A DNA stretch of 64,000 nucleotides from Echria macrotheca (Eukaryota > Ascomycota > Sordariomycetes > Sordariales > Schizotheciaceae): contig MU839827.1 of NCBI GenBank assembly GCA_030411725.1, positions 1,612,001 to 1,676,000 of the forward strand, in the 5' to 3' direction. The notes below the pieces were generated by a model, which saw nothing but the letters and a program-made list of their open reading frames with translations, was not told the origin of the DNA and did no database searches. Shown here in pieces: positions 21,697 through 32,018 of the stretch (the stretch's first letter is position 1; the number at the start of each line of letters is the position of its first letter). Position numbers and translations under genes: made by a program.

Positions 21697-23539
21697 TTAA
21701 CCAATCTTCTGTCTTTTGACATCTGGCCCGGGCGGCCCGCCTGCACCACCGGTTGAACCCTGATTCGACACATCTGCAAGAGGTGCCCGACCGGGTCCTG
21801 GGGAGTCGCGTCCATCCCCAGCAGCGGGCCGCTTCATTGTCAGCGGCCGATAGTTTCCGCGGTTGGCTAGTGGACTAGACGAGCCAGGCGCGCCAATTCG
21901 TCGGGTCTGATCTAGTTGCGGGTTCATCACGTTATTGCCTCTCGCCATAGGCGGTCCGGGCCGTGTGTTCCCTCGAGCAGCTGGGACGCTGGCCCCTGGA
22001 ACCGCAACACCTTGCACAGCCTCACTCCCGACGATTGGAGGCACGTGTATCCCGCCCTTTCCCACCGGCTTGGACTTGGAATGGTCAATTCCTGGTGTCT
22101 TGCGGATAGACGGGCTTTCTGCCTGTGGGTTAAACGTCTGGCCTGCTTTTGGGAGGATCCGGCCCTTTTCAATCGTTTCTTCCGAAAATTGTGTCACAGC
22201 TCGTGCAGAAAAGAACCCGACCGCTTCTGGGACGCCATCAGGCTGTGCAGCTCCGGGTGACGCACCCGGCTGCGGAGCTGCTGGAGGTTGCACAGATGGT
22301 CGATTGTTCTGCTGTGGGATGGGGTGCTTCTGTTGGTTGAACTGGGGTTGCGGCCGAGGACCCGGATTAGAGCCGTTATTCTGAGCGCCGGCAAATGAAT
22401 TCGTAATAGGTTTGGGGGCATGATGGTGTTGGTTCGGTGTCTGCGGTGGCCTTGAAGGGGCCGATCCCGCAGAGGTGGACCTGGATAGCGGTCGGTTTGG
22501 AGGTTGCATGGACGTGTTGTTGGCGGTCTGCTGTTGAGGTCTCTCATTCGAGCTCGTATCATTAGACGCAGGCAGCACAACTTCATCTGGATTCCCTCCT
22601 TCCGCCATGTTGAAGTCGGCCTCGTCAAGTTCTGTCTCCACGTCAGCATCTGCTATGTTCTCAAAAAAGGGTATACATACCCCCAAGAAAGTCATCAAAC
22701 GAGTCCGACGGAATCAGGGCTAGTAATAGTCAGCACACGTATGGGATATTAATGGTATATTAATGATCTCAGAGCATATACCTTGTGGGAGCGTAGCAGT
22801 CGTCTCGGGTTTGGCGGGGGCCGGAGCTATGGCTGGAAGTTGAGGTTCGGCCTCGACTGGCTCCTTTTTGACAAAGTCTGCATGTCGATGTAGAGCATCA
22901 ACATCAAACTTTGTAGGGGCAACCTTCAGCTTGGTGACCTTGGCCAGGTACGCCTTGTCGTAGATGCAGTTGCCCAGCACGTTGCCAAAGTTGCGGAGAG
23001 CCCGCTTCAAGGCATCGGTCGTCCCTTCTTTCTTTGCCTTCTCAAACGCTGCTGCCTTGCCCTTGCAATTTTCTATATGGCCATAGCCGATATCCTCGTG
23101 GAATGTGCCGTCACGCAGCGTGACACGCACAATCACCGATAATCCGAGGCTGATTTTGAGGGTCTGCGGGTGCTCATCGCAGAAGTCGACCTGGATGTTC
23201 TGGATGCTCGACGACCAGCCGTTGAACCCGAAGACTTCATTGGCGAGTGCGATGCATTTCTCCGCTGTTATGTAGTGGACTTTCTGTCCTGAAGGTCCTT
23301 GGCGGGCCGATATGTATTCGGGGCCGAGCTGCTTCTCCAGCCGGCTTTGTAGCGTTGCAATCTCCTGTGCTGTGTAGGTCGATATCTGTCTCTTGGGCTC
23401 CTCGAAAGGATTAGCAATGCTGCTGTGCTGATCACCTGGGCTATTGTCGTGGTCAGTCAACGGATCCCCAGGCGGCACCGAAGCTCAAGAGAAGGGGACG
23501 CGTTCTGGTTGCATCGAAGGGGACAACATACGCAGGCAT
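21697..23539 (-). CDS. rad52: Rad52 recombination mediator / strand-annealing protein
   Basis: Rad52 anneals RPA-coated ssDNA and loads Rad51 during homologous recombination in the nucleus. Four exons are read: 23539-23532, 23440-22782, 22719-22681 and 22631-21697 (about 546 aa). The first exon is only 8 nt (ATG CCT GC). It is needed because joining it to CCAGGTGATCAG restores the conserved fungal start MPAPGDQH. The catalytic N-terminal domain (residues about 20-200) carries GPEYISARQGPSGQKVHY, NEVFGFNGWSSSIQ and the basic KRALRNFGNVLGNCIYDK block. The C-terminal half is Pro/Gln/Asn-rich, as expected for the RPA/Rad51-binding region. The last acceptor was set to give a 49-nt intron with a GCTGAC branch site and FLGELDEADFNM; the nearer TAG would leave an impossible 28-nt intron. 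Confidence 0.95.
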
Positions 23540-24663
23540 CGCGGCGGACTTGTGATTCAAAGCGCACTCATTCCTGGATGAGGTGTGTTGTAGCGTCGTT
23601 CGGGCGGAGCTATGTTTGGGGTGCGATGGGGTTGCTGGGTGGTGGGGAGCAGGTCGCGGTGACACGCGCTGAGGGTTCCCAGGAAGACGCGGTCCAACTC
23701 CACGTCCAGCACAGGTTGTCACGTGGGATCTCTGACCAAGATAAGCAATCCGTCACTGCCCCGCACCCCGCTTCAGCACCAGACCAGAGCTGTCGGGGCC
23801 CTACGAAATCAAAGTATAGAAATGGATTGAAGAGCAAGTGTGCCCACAGGATAAAAACAGAACATGGAGTCTGTCATAAGCTAAGAACACAAATATGGTA
23901 TGGAGACAGTATTGCACCATTTCCGGCCGATTGCTATCTGCAAGGGATTCTGGTTTTGTAACTGGGCGCCATTTGGCAGCTCCAAGGCTGAATGGCCGAT
24001 TTTGGAACACCATGTCGGAAACTAACTTCATGCTGAGCTGCTGTCGACGACATGAATGGACTATTTCTATATTTGTGAATCTACACTCCGTTACGCCGTC
24101 GCCGCTTTACTCAGAAACATGGTGGTATCGAGAACAGAGAAACGCAAGAACCGTGGAACAAGAGCAAATTCCAGCCCACTACCCCTACAGCGACAATTCA
24201 TAACGCCCGAGTCAGCTCACGAACTGAGTTTGGTTCGCTGAAAAACAGTAACTTCGAAGACGCTAAATACGCTAGTGGTTGTGTGCCACGCAACTACGCA
24301 AGCTTCCGCGTGGAAGATACAATAACACTCGTGATCTCCCGCTTGGAAGTCCATCACGCAGCGCATAACAAATAAAACCCCATCTTGCCCACCCGCGATG
24401 CAGAAGATTCATCCCTAACTAATTACATTTCCTCATGTGGTCCAGAAAACTGGGAAGAAAGAGGGATATCAGAATAAAACGAAGACACAACAACGCCGAA
24501 ACAGGTGTGCCAACACACCCTCAGTCTATGCCTGCCCATCCGATGCAGCCGTGAGATGACGAAAACCCCAACAATAACAAAAGAAAGTCGTGAGGTTGAT
24601 GTCATGATGCCCTTTACCCCCTCCCAGCACTCGATCAACCGATTGATGCGAGCGTTGATGCGT
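23540..24663. other. intergenic region RAD52/STS1
   Basis: Contains the RAD52 promoter side (from 23540) and the 3' flank of STS1. There is A-rich sequence around 24120-24500. I see no supported gene. Confidence 0.5.
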
Positions 24664-25685
24664 CTACCGAGGTCCAACCCGGACCGGCGAACCGTATGTG
24701 CCGTTCAGCAGTTGGCTCAGAATTGAGTCCGACGCACCAGCCCCCGAAGCATTCGAGTCTGTGCCCATCCACCCCAACACATTCGCCATTTCTTGCATCG
24801 CCAGCTGTAACCGTCCCCCGGACCGTTGATTGTGTTTGCTGAGCGTCTGATCCCAGCCGCCACTGTGCAAGATAATACCTCCTCCCCTCTTGGCTCCTTC
24901 GTTGATGACCAAGGCCCAAGCCTGCGACATCTCTTCGTACGCTTTTTCTTTATGCTGACGGTATTCAAAACTCTCCCAGTCTGGCAGAGCGTGAATGATG
25001 TCCGTCGCGCTATCGAGATATTGCAAGGAGATGCTTGTTTGTTGTTCAAGCGGCGGAAGGTACTGCGGCGTGAAATCCCATATCGCATCGATCAGAGCGC
25101 TTAGGTGCTGCTTGACTCGAAAGTACACGTAGTCGGAGCTCGAGTTTCCCAAAGGCATTGCTGCTTTCAGCTTCTCCTGATACTCCTCCAAGACATGAAG
25201 CGCAGAGGCGACCGTCGGCCGAGGAGCGCTATTTACGACCTCCCGACCCAGATCCGGGTGTCGCTCGCATATCGTATGAAGGATCATTCGCAGCTGAGTT
25301 TTGTCGAGTGTCTCGAGAAGTCTGGGGAGCGGGAGAGGGCGGCCGTCGAGGCGGTTGTCGATCACCGACCGGGGCTTCTTTGACGCTCGCGCGATTTGTC
25401 TCGTTGAAATCGACGGGGAGTTCGTCGGGGAAACGGACATTTCATCGTTGTCGTCGTCTGCTTTTCGCTTCCTGGAAGACATGTTGTACGGCCCAACTAG
25501 ATTCACCGCATCAGTCAACGTTCTCCATGTTTTGCCACTCGACTTTTTCGAAGCGAGTCGACGGCATCATCGCTGCTGAATGAAATGATGGGGGAAGGAG
25601 TCTTACTGTTATGAGATGGAGAGAGACGGGCCGGGTCGTGTTGATGAGCGAAGAGCGAAGGCTGCGGCGACAGTACGGCATTCAT
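24664..25685 (-). CDS. sts1: Sts1/Cut8 nuclear proteasome tethering factor
   Basis: Sts1 (Cut8 in fission yeast) anchors the 26S proteasome at the nuclear envelope and is itself short-lived. Exons 25685-25607 and 25496-24664 give about 303 aa. Exon 1 encodes MNAVLSPQPSLF, the family's usual N-terminus, and joins in phase to GPYNMSSRKRKADDD across a 110-nt intron with a TTGACTGAT-type branch site. The basic KRK segment near residue 35 is a likely nuclear localisation signal. The Cut8 domain covers residues about 90-290, with LPRLLETLDKTQLRMIL, ERHPDLG, YFRVKQHLSALIDAIWDFTP and LPDWESFEYRQHKEKAYEEM. An internal ATG at 25482 would give a 272-aa form lacking the first exon. Divergent from NOP13. 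Confidence 0.9.
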
Positions 25686-27414
25686 GGTGAGAGCGACCGA
25701 TCCGGAGAGGCCCTAAATCGCCAAGCAACCGAAGTTCTGAAAATGGCCGGCGGCCGACTCAGGTGAGCTGTTGAGTTTGCGCGATGCGGAAGATGCAGAG
25801 AAAGAGGGGAAGAGATGAAATGGGAAAGCGTGAGGAGTGCACGAGAGAGGGCAAGAGCATCCAGGCGAACCCCAGTCCAAGGTCTGCAGTCTGGGCCAGT
25901 CAGGGTGTGATGTGTGGTCCTGCGTTGGTTTTTTGGTGTGTCGGAGCGCAACAACAAGGGCAGGAGGTGGATGCTGGCGCTCGAGGACCTCTTGACTTTG
26001 TTTCCGCAGTAATGACAGGCAGTCCCGGCTAACGTTAGTCCTATCTAGGTCCCCTGTCTCCTTATGGCAGATGCCCCTAAACCTGAAAAGGAAGCAACCG
26101 TCCCGCTGCCTGTGGCACCGGCAGGTTGCTGTGAGTGCGGCCACGCAGCCCACCACCGACTGGTGGGTTCGGTGTGAACCATACAATCGCTCCAACTGGA
26201 AGCTCTGGGCTGCCTGTCTTTTTGGTCGCATTTGGGGGAGCGAAAGCGGTCAGGGCATGAATTCAGGCGCCAACCGCAGCCAGTAGATAGGCGGTTGGAT
26301 GTGATATCGATATCCCGGCCTCTGGCTTCTGCTTTTTGCCAGGCCAATCGCCCACCGTGGCACGTGAGAAGTTGGGAAGACATGCTGGAGGCGACAACAA
26401 ATGTCTCTTCCATCCCAATCGTGCCGAATGAATTGGCTGGAATCCCTTGTTTATTACCCTCGGCCCAACTGTGCTGTGCCTGTGGACTCTCGTAGATTAT
26501 AGCCAGCTGGAGCCTGAGGGCTTGTCCACCTGCATACACTCCACGCCAGCGTTCCCACAAGGCACCTTGCCGCAGTGGCGATCGAACAAACGCTCCCTCC
26601 TTTCATCTCCAGCTCTCGCTTTGCCTGCCGCCCTCTCCGCGGGCCACTCCTCAAAGGACCGTGTGCATGCGAGGTTCACCTTTGCTTTTTTTATCGCCAG
26701 GTGTGCCGCACCAATTAATCTTCCCATCCCGTTGTCAGGAACAGTGGACTACCACTGCCGGATGGAAGACTCGGAAGTGCAGAGTGCCTTGGCGAGGCGC
26801 TAGGTATGCAATCATGACGGCCCATCATAAAGATGTGAAGTCAAGAGTTCAGCACAGTCGTCAAGCTGTTCTATCTCCACTGTCCCCCATAGCGGATATG
26901 ATGACTTGCAGACGTGTCAGCTCTGATCGGAGAGGTAGAAAGAAAGATGCGGGGAGAGTGTAGAGCTGGAGGGGTAGATGATCAGGTCCCCTCCTTGACT
27001 AGGTTGCTAGGTAGGGAGAGCAATACCTACATGCCAAAGGCAGTCGATCCGGGAGAATAGCCATGTGAGATGCTCGGATCGTTTGGGAGGCGATCAATAG
27101 CATTCCCGACAGCTTGACGGCGCTCAAACATTAATGCTGTCGACGGCAGCGCATTGCCCGCAGTGCGCTAAAACTGTCCGCTGCCTCGGAAAACCAGGAC
27201 ACAAAGAGTGGGGAGCTTCTCCCTGACGTTTCGGGACTTGTCGTCGCTCCCCCGCACCGAGGACCTCAGCGGGCGCGGCACGGGCTCTTATCGCTTATCT
27301 CGAGCTAAAATTTCTCGTGGGCTTGTGGTGCGGTGAAGCAAAAGCCAGCAGAATCCAAATCAATAGCACCACTCGAACCGGAAACCCGACTCTCGTTGGA
27401 ATTGCAAATCCAAC
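25686..27414. promoter_or_regulatory. divergent intergenic region STS1/NOP13
   Basis: This 1.7 kb segment separates divergent start codons and must contain both promoters. GC-rich sequence immediately precedes NOP13 (27170-27300). Long shadow frames at 25713-26560 show no family resemblance. A CTAGGTAG motif lies at about 27005. Confidence 0.5.
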
Positions 27415-28734
27415 ATGGCGACCAAAGACCCAAAACCGGCGGAGCACGAGCCCGAATCAGCAGAAGAGACAACTAAATCATCCAAAAAGCGCAAGTCCGC
27501 CGCTATCAAGGAAATCGAAGTCGACCTGAACCTCCCCGAGCCACCGTCCAAGAAAGCCAAGCGCGCGCTCAAGAAGGGAAAGACGCTCCCAGCAAAGCCG
27601 AAATCCAGCGATGACGAGGCGGACAGCGACACCGAGAAGAAACCCGGCGAGGCCAAGAGCAGCACAAAAAAGAAGGAGCGGTCGCCGTACGGCGTCTGGA
27701 TAGGGAACCTGCGCTTCAACGTGACCAAGGCGGAGCTGCGGAAATGGCTTGTCGACAACGCGGGCGGCGCCATCACCAACGATCTCATTACGCGCGTACA
27801 CATGCCCGTGACCAAGCCCGCACCCGGTGGCGGTGGTCCCAAGCCGAAAGCGCCGACCGAGAACCGCGGTTTCGCCTATGTCGACTTTGCGACGTTCGAG
27901 GCGAACGTAGCCGCCATCGCGCTTTCCGAGACGGAGCTCGCGGGCCGGAAGCTCCTGATAAAAGACAGCAACAACTACGAGGGCCGGCCCAAGAAGGAAG
28001 CTACCGAAGAAACTGCCGACGGTGGAGAGGGCGGGCGAGGGGCGGCCGCGGCGGACCAGGCACCACCGAAGAAGAACCCCAGCACCAAGGTTTTCGTCGG
28101 CAACCTGTCGTTCCAAGTGACCGAGGACGACCTGCGGGCGCACTTTGAAAAGTGCGGCAAGATCCGCTGGATCAAGGTCGCCACGTTCGAGGACTCGGGC
28201 AAGTGCAAGGGCTACGGCTGGGTGAACTTCGAGGAGCCGGAAGCCGCCGACTGGGCGGTCAAGGGGTTCGTCAAGGTTCGCGAGACGATCGATACCCTAG
28301 AGGATTTCATGGACCAGGGCGTCGACGAACAGCAACAGCCTGAGAAGACCAACGACAACGACGGCGATGCGACAGCAGCAGCGGACGATGGGGAGGAGAC
28401 TACGAATAATAAGAAGAAAAAGGCCAAGAACGAGGACATCGTCGAACCCAGGATAAAAACCAGAAAGTGGTGGGTCAACCAGCTCTTCGGCCGCCCGCTC
28501 AAGATCGAACTGGCCGAGGATGACCAGACGCGATACGTCAAGCGGTTCCGGGGCAAGGGCGGTCAGCAGAGGCAGCAACAGGCGGATGGAACGACGACAA
28601 CAGGGGGAGAGAGGAAAGAGTGGGAGAAGAGGAGCGAGAAGAAGAAGGACATCAACTATGCGACCAACATCCTGGAGGCGAGGTTAACGGGCGCCCCGGT
28701 GGCGCACCAGGGAAAGAAGACGACGTTTGATTGA
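27415..28734 (+). CDS. nop13: Nop13-like nucleolar protein with two RRM domains
   Basis: Yeast Nop13 is a nucleolar RNA-binding protein found with pre-60S particles. This gene is intronless from ATG 27415 (439 aa). The first 85 residues are highly charged, with repeated KKRK/KKAKR clusters suited to nucleolar targeting. RRM1 (about 89-190) carries GVWIGNLRFNV as RNP2 and RGFAYVDF as RNP1. RRM2 (about 223-370) carries KVFVGNLSFQV and CKGYGWVNF and is interrupted by an acidic Gln/Asp insert of about 50 residues. After it come KTRKWWVNQLFGRPLKIELAEDD, completing the fold, and a Gly/Gln/basic tail. The split second RRM resembles Nop13. Other nucleolar two-RRM proteins remain possible, so the orthology is likely but not certain. 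Convergent with NBR1. Confidence 0.86.
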   Translation: MATKDPKPAEHEPESAEETTKSSKKRKSAAIKEIEVDLNLPEPPSKKAKRALKKGKTLPAKPKSSDDEADSDTEKKPGEAKSSTKKKERSPYGVWIGNLRFNVTKAELRKWLVDNAGGAITNDLITRVHMPVTKPAPGGGGPKPKAPTENRGFAYVDFATFEANVAAIALSETELAGRKLLIKDSNNYEGRPKKEATEETADGGEGGRGAAAADQAPPKKNPSTKVFVGNLSFQVTEDDLRAHFEKCGKIRWIKVATFEDSGKCKGYGWVNFEEPEAADWAVKGFVKVRETIDTLEDFMDQGVDEQQQPEKTNDNDGDATAAADDGEETTNNKKKKAKNEDIVEPRIKTRKWWVNQLFGRPLKIELAEDDQTRYVKRFRGKGGQQRQQQADGTTTTGGERKEWEKRSEKKKDINYATNILEARLTGAPVAHQGKKTTFD

Positions 28735-29384
28735 TAGCATTCACTTATCTAATTGATTCTCAACTTGAACGATGCGTCTACGGATAATCCGTATTTGATG
28801 ACGTGACATAATATAAGATAAGGGCTCTAGAACCAAGTTATGCTAGACAGACTTGACAGTTCCAAGTGGTCACGCCATCGCGTCTAGTACAGTACAGTAT
28901 GGGTTCGTCCGAGAAGATGTCTCTTCCCCATATGATGGCGGAATCGGCCAAGGTTTTGTTTGACATGGTGACTACGCATTCACGTTTTCACAATCACTGC
29001 AATCAAATCTTGCGGAACAGAGCTTCATTCCCTAACCTAAGCCTAGCTGGACTCAATCTGGAAAATACATAGGCAGGTGGGATGTGCGTTCAAAATGCGT
29101 GGAAATTCGTCACCTCCCCCGGACTTGGACCTTTTGACCGAGTGTAGATGTGGAAATCAGTTGACGACTCATCTGTTCGGTCGCAGCAGCAGCCGAACAA
29201 GACAAGTATACATGACTGTGTGAGGGCGTAATAACATCACAAATGAGAACTACATAACTTCAAAGCACTAACAGTGAAAAAGAAACGGCGTCCTGTAAGT
29301 CCATCCCGCGTCTGTGCTGAATTCCGAAGCTCCAAACCGATAACCAATAACGATGACCCCCGAAACGCCTAGACTTTCAATTTC
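28735..29384. other. convergent intergenic region NOP13/NBR1
   Basis: A 650-base gap between two converging genes, presumably filled by both 3' UTRs. ACTTGACAGT at 28851-28860 repeats the core of the element at 5001-5023. No gene is seen. Confidence 0.5.
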
Positions 29385-32018
29385 TCACTTCCTCTGATGT
29401 CCCCCGTCAAACTCCTCGTCTGACGCATCGAGGACTTCGTACTCCTCGTCGGTCAAGAAGCTCTCGGTCCCATCCTCAGCCCACTCCTCGTCTTCAGCGC
29501 AATCCTCGTATTCGTACTCCTCCTCTTCATTCGTCTCCTCGTGAGTGCTCGCCACCGGGGACTCCTTCTCCAACTTGGGGAAAATCATCTGGCTCTGCTC
29601 CACCGACTTCTCCGACTCGCCCTCAGCTTCAGCCTCTACCACTTCCTCGGTGATAGCAACAGGGGCTGCGCCGACAGGGATGGTCGGCTTCGGAGCCTCA
29701 ACAGCGATATCGCACCAGAGACGGCAACCAAACTTGAAACCGTCCCCTGTGGTCAGACGCCAGTTGGAAACAAGACGACCGGTCCGCTGAGGTGTCCGGA
29801 GAAGGACGGTGAAAGGGAACTCCTCGCCCGGGGCAATAGGCGAGTAGCAAATAGTCGACTCGCAAGACGATTCCAGATCCTGGGTGGCGGCTGGATGGCT
29901 AGGGTCTACGTGACCCATGTAGTCACCGCCAACAAACTTCACGGAGCACCCAGCAGGCCAGGGAGCATTGCCCTCGTTCCGAAGAATCCAGGTCTGCTCA
30001 AAGACATGGTCGGGACCAAACACGGTACCATCTGGCACTGTGTCACGAACGAACGCAGCAACCAGATCCCGAGAAATGGCAAGCACCTTTTCGGGAGTAA
30101 CGGCAGCGGGCTGTTCCTCAGCCTTGACAACCGGGGCCTCCTTCTCCTCAACCTTGTCCTCGACCTTCTCAATCTTCTCAACCTTGATTGGGGCAGTTGG
30201 TTCAGAAGGCTTGACATCAACAACAGTCTGGATGTTGCTGAGCAGGTTGTTGGGAGGAGCAGCTTCAGTAGCTCGAGAAACGGTAGAAGCGGGACGGGAC
30301 TTGGGGCGATCGCCCATAGCCGGCATCTGACGACCATTCTCATGCTCGCCCTTCGTCGTGACACTAACATGGCGAACCGGAGTCCTGAACTTGATCAGGG
30401 GGTGCGTCTTGTTGTGGTTGTTGGCTGGGCTGGCTTCGCAGTTGGCACAGAAGTCGGTGTCGTCACACACCGCGCACTTGTATCGATCGCCAACGATATA
30501 AGAAGTGCGTGCCGACGAGCACAAAGGACCGTCGCAGCAGATACCGACATGAGTAGGTCGGCTGAAGGCGCGGATTCGCACATCGCTCGCAAGCTCGAGC
30601 GGCTCGTAGATCGGAACAAAGCGATGGCCCGGGTGGATGAAGCTGCTGTTCACCACACACTCCGAGCAGTAGTCCCAGTCAGGGCAATCCAGACACTTGT
30701 GGCGGATACCAGCAATGCCCACGTCGCAGCCATCGCAGATTGCGTTGTGGGGTTGGTCACGGCCCGCCGCAAGACGACGAGACACTTCAGGCTCGAGCCG
30801 GGTTCCCTCGACAGCAGCCACGAAAGAATGCTTCGGATGATGACCGTGCTTGTTCTTGGCGAAGCAGGGTCTGCAGAGATCAAAGTCCTCGCACGTGGTG
30901 CAATGGACGAAATCGACCTCGGGCATTTCCTGTACACAGCAGTTGCAAGTGCGGATGCTGGAATAAGGGTAGTCTGTGAAAGTAGGGATGATTCGGTCAA
31001 GCGATGGAAGACCGGGGACCAGAGAAGGCTTCTCCTCGGTAGTTTGCTGCTGCTTCGCGGGCCGGGCGTTCGACTTTGGGATCACGCGTTCCGTCGTGCT
31101 GTTGACAATGACGCCGTTCTTGATAAAGCGCTTGATCAGCCAGTGGTCAGCGCTGTAACAGCTCTGGCCCTGGTCCAGGCAATCCTGGCACATATCAAAG
31201 TCGCCATCGTCACACGTCGAGCAATGATAGTGGACTTCAGGGATATTGCGGTCGCAGGTGTTGCAGCAAACCGCGTAGTTGGTGCGGGTGACCCTGGCAG
31301 CGGGGGCAGGGACGACTGGGACTTGGGGAACAGCAGGAGACTCTGTGTTTGGACGCGGAGCTCGCAGAGGTGGCAGGACTTGCGACGGATGGGCCGAGGG
31401 AGATGAAGCAGCCGCAAAGGATGCCTTCAACGCCTCTCTCAGCGTCGTCTCCATGATGACCGGTTCACGGACCTCTTCCTGTTGTGGAGGAGGAGCCGTC
31501 GAGGACTCGGCCGTGGACTCTTCAGCCTCGGTCGTCTCGGGGGTCTTTGACGCAGGAGCATCCTCTGTCTCATCCTCGACGGAAGCGGGCTTCGGCCCCG
31601 TCTTCTCCTCCTCCTGGTCCTCCTCTTCCTGTTTGACCACTGGCTGCTTGACCGTTACACGAAGCTTGAGCTTCTGCTTCGCCTTGGCGGCGCGTCCGAG
31701 TTGCTTGTAAACAGCGGTATTGTCTCGGTCCAAGACCACATATGACGCAGCCGAGTCCGAGTACCGCTCAAAGATAGCATCCGCCTCGGGGGCAATTCCA
31801 AGTTGCTCTCGCAACTATGGGAGATGAAAGTTAGCGAGCGTCTTGGTCGGTCGGGGGCGGAATCCCCGATTAGTACCACTGCGAAAACACCAACGTACCT
31901 TGAACTCGAGAACGTTGATCCCGAGGTCCCGCAGGGGAAGTTTCAGGCGGCGGCTGGTTCCATCCTGATTGATCTTAATTGTGACTAAGGTGTCGGGTGT
32001 CGTCAAAGACGATGCCAT
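29385..32018 (-). CDS. nbr1: NBR1 selective autophagy receptor
   Basis: NBR1 links cargo (ubiquitinated proteins, peroxisomes) to Atg8 on the forming autophagosome. Exons 32018-31899 and 31814-29385 join in phase across an 84-nt intron, giving about 849 aa. A PB1 domain spans residues about 10-95 (VTIKINQDGTSRRLKL, later FERYSDSAASYVVLD). Four ZZ zinc fingers follow at about 215-265, 320-372, 396-440 and 460-515, each with CxxC pairs and a trailing His. The NBR1/FW domain (about 628-740) carries FEQTWILRNEGNAPWPAG and VKFVGGDYMG. The acidic C-terminus contains DEEYEVLDASDEE near residue 830, which fits an Atg8-interacting core (Y-x-x-L with acidic flanks). No UBA domain is evident, as in other filamentous-fungal NBR1 proteins (from memory). 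Confidence 0.95.

Noticed and set aside
22653..22680. RAD52 third intron ending at the nearest TAG
   Set aside because: This would be 28 nt, too short for spliceosomal excision. Using the next in-phase CAG gives a 49-nt intron with a GCTGAC branch site and the conserved FLGELDEADFN junction.
29541..31406. 621-codon plus-strand open frame
   Set aside because: It lies entirely antisense to NBR1 exon 2 and contains no recognisable domain; the NBR1 frame explains the sequence with conserved ZZ and FW domains.
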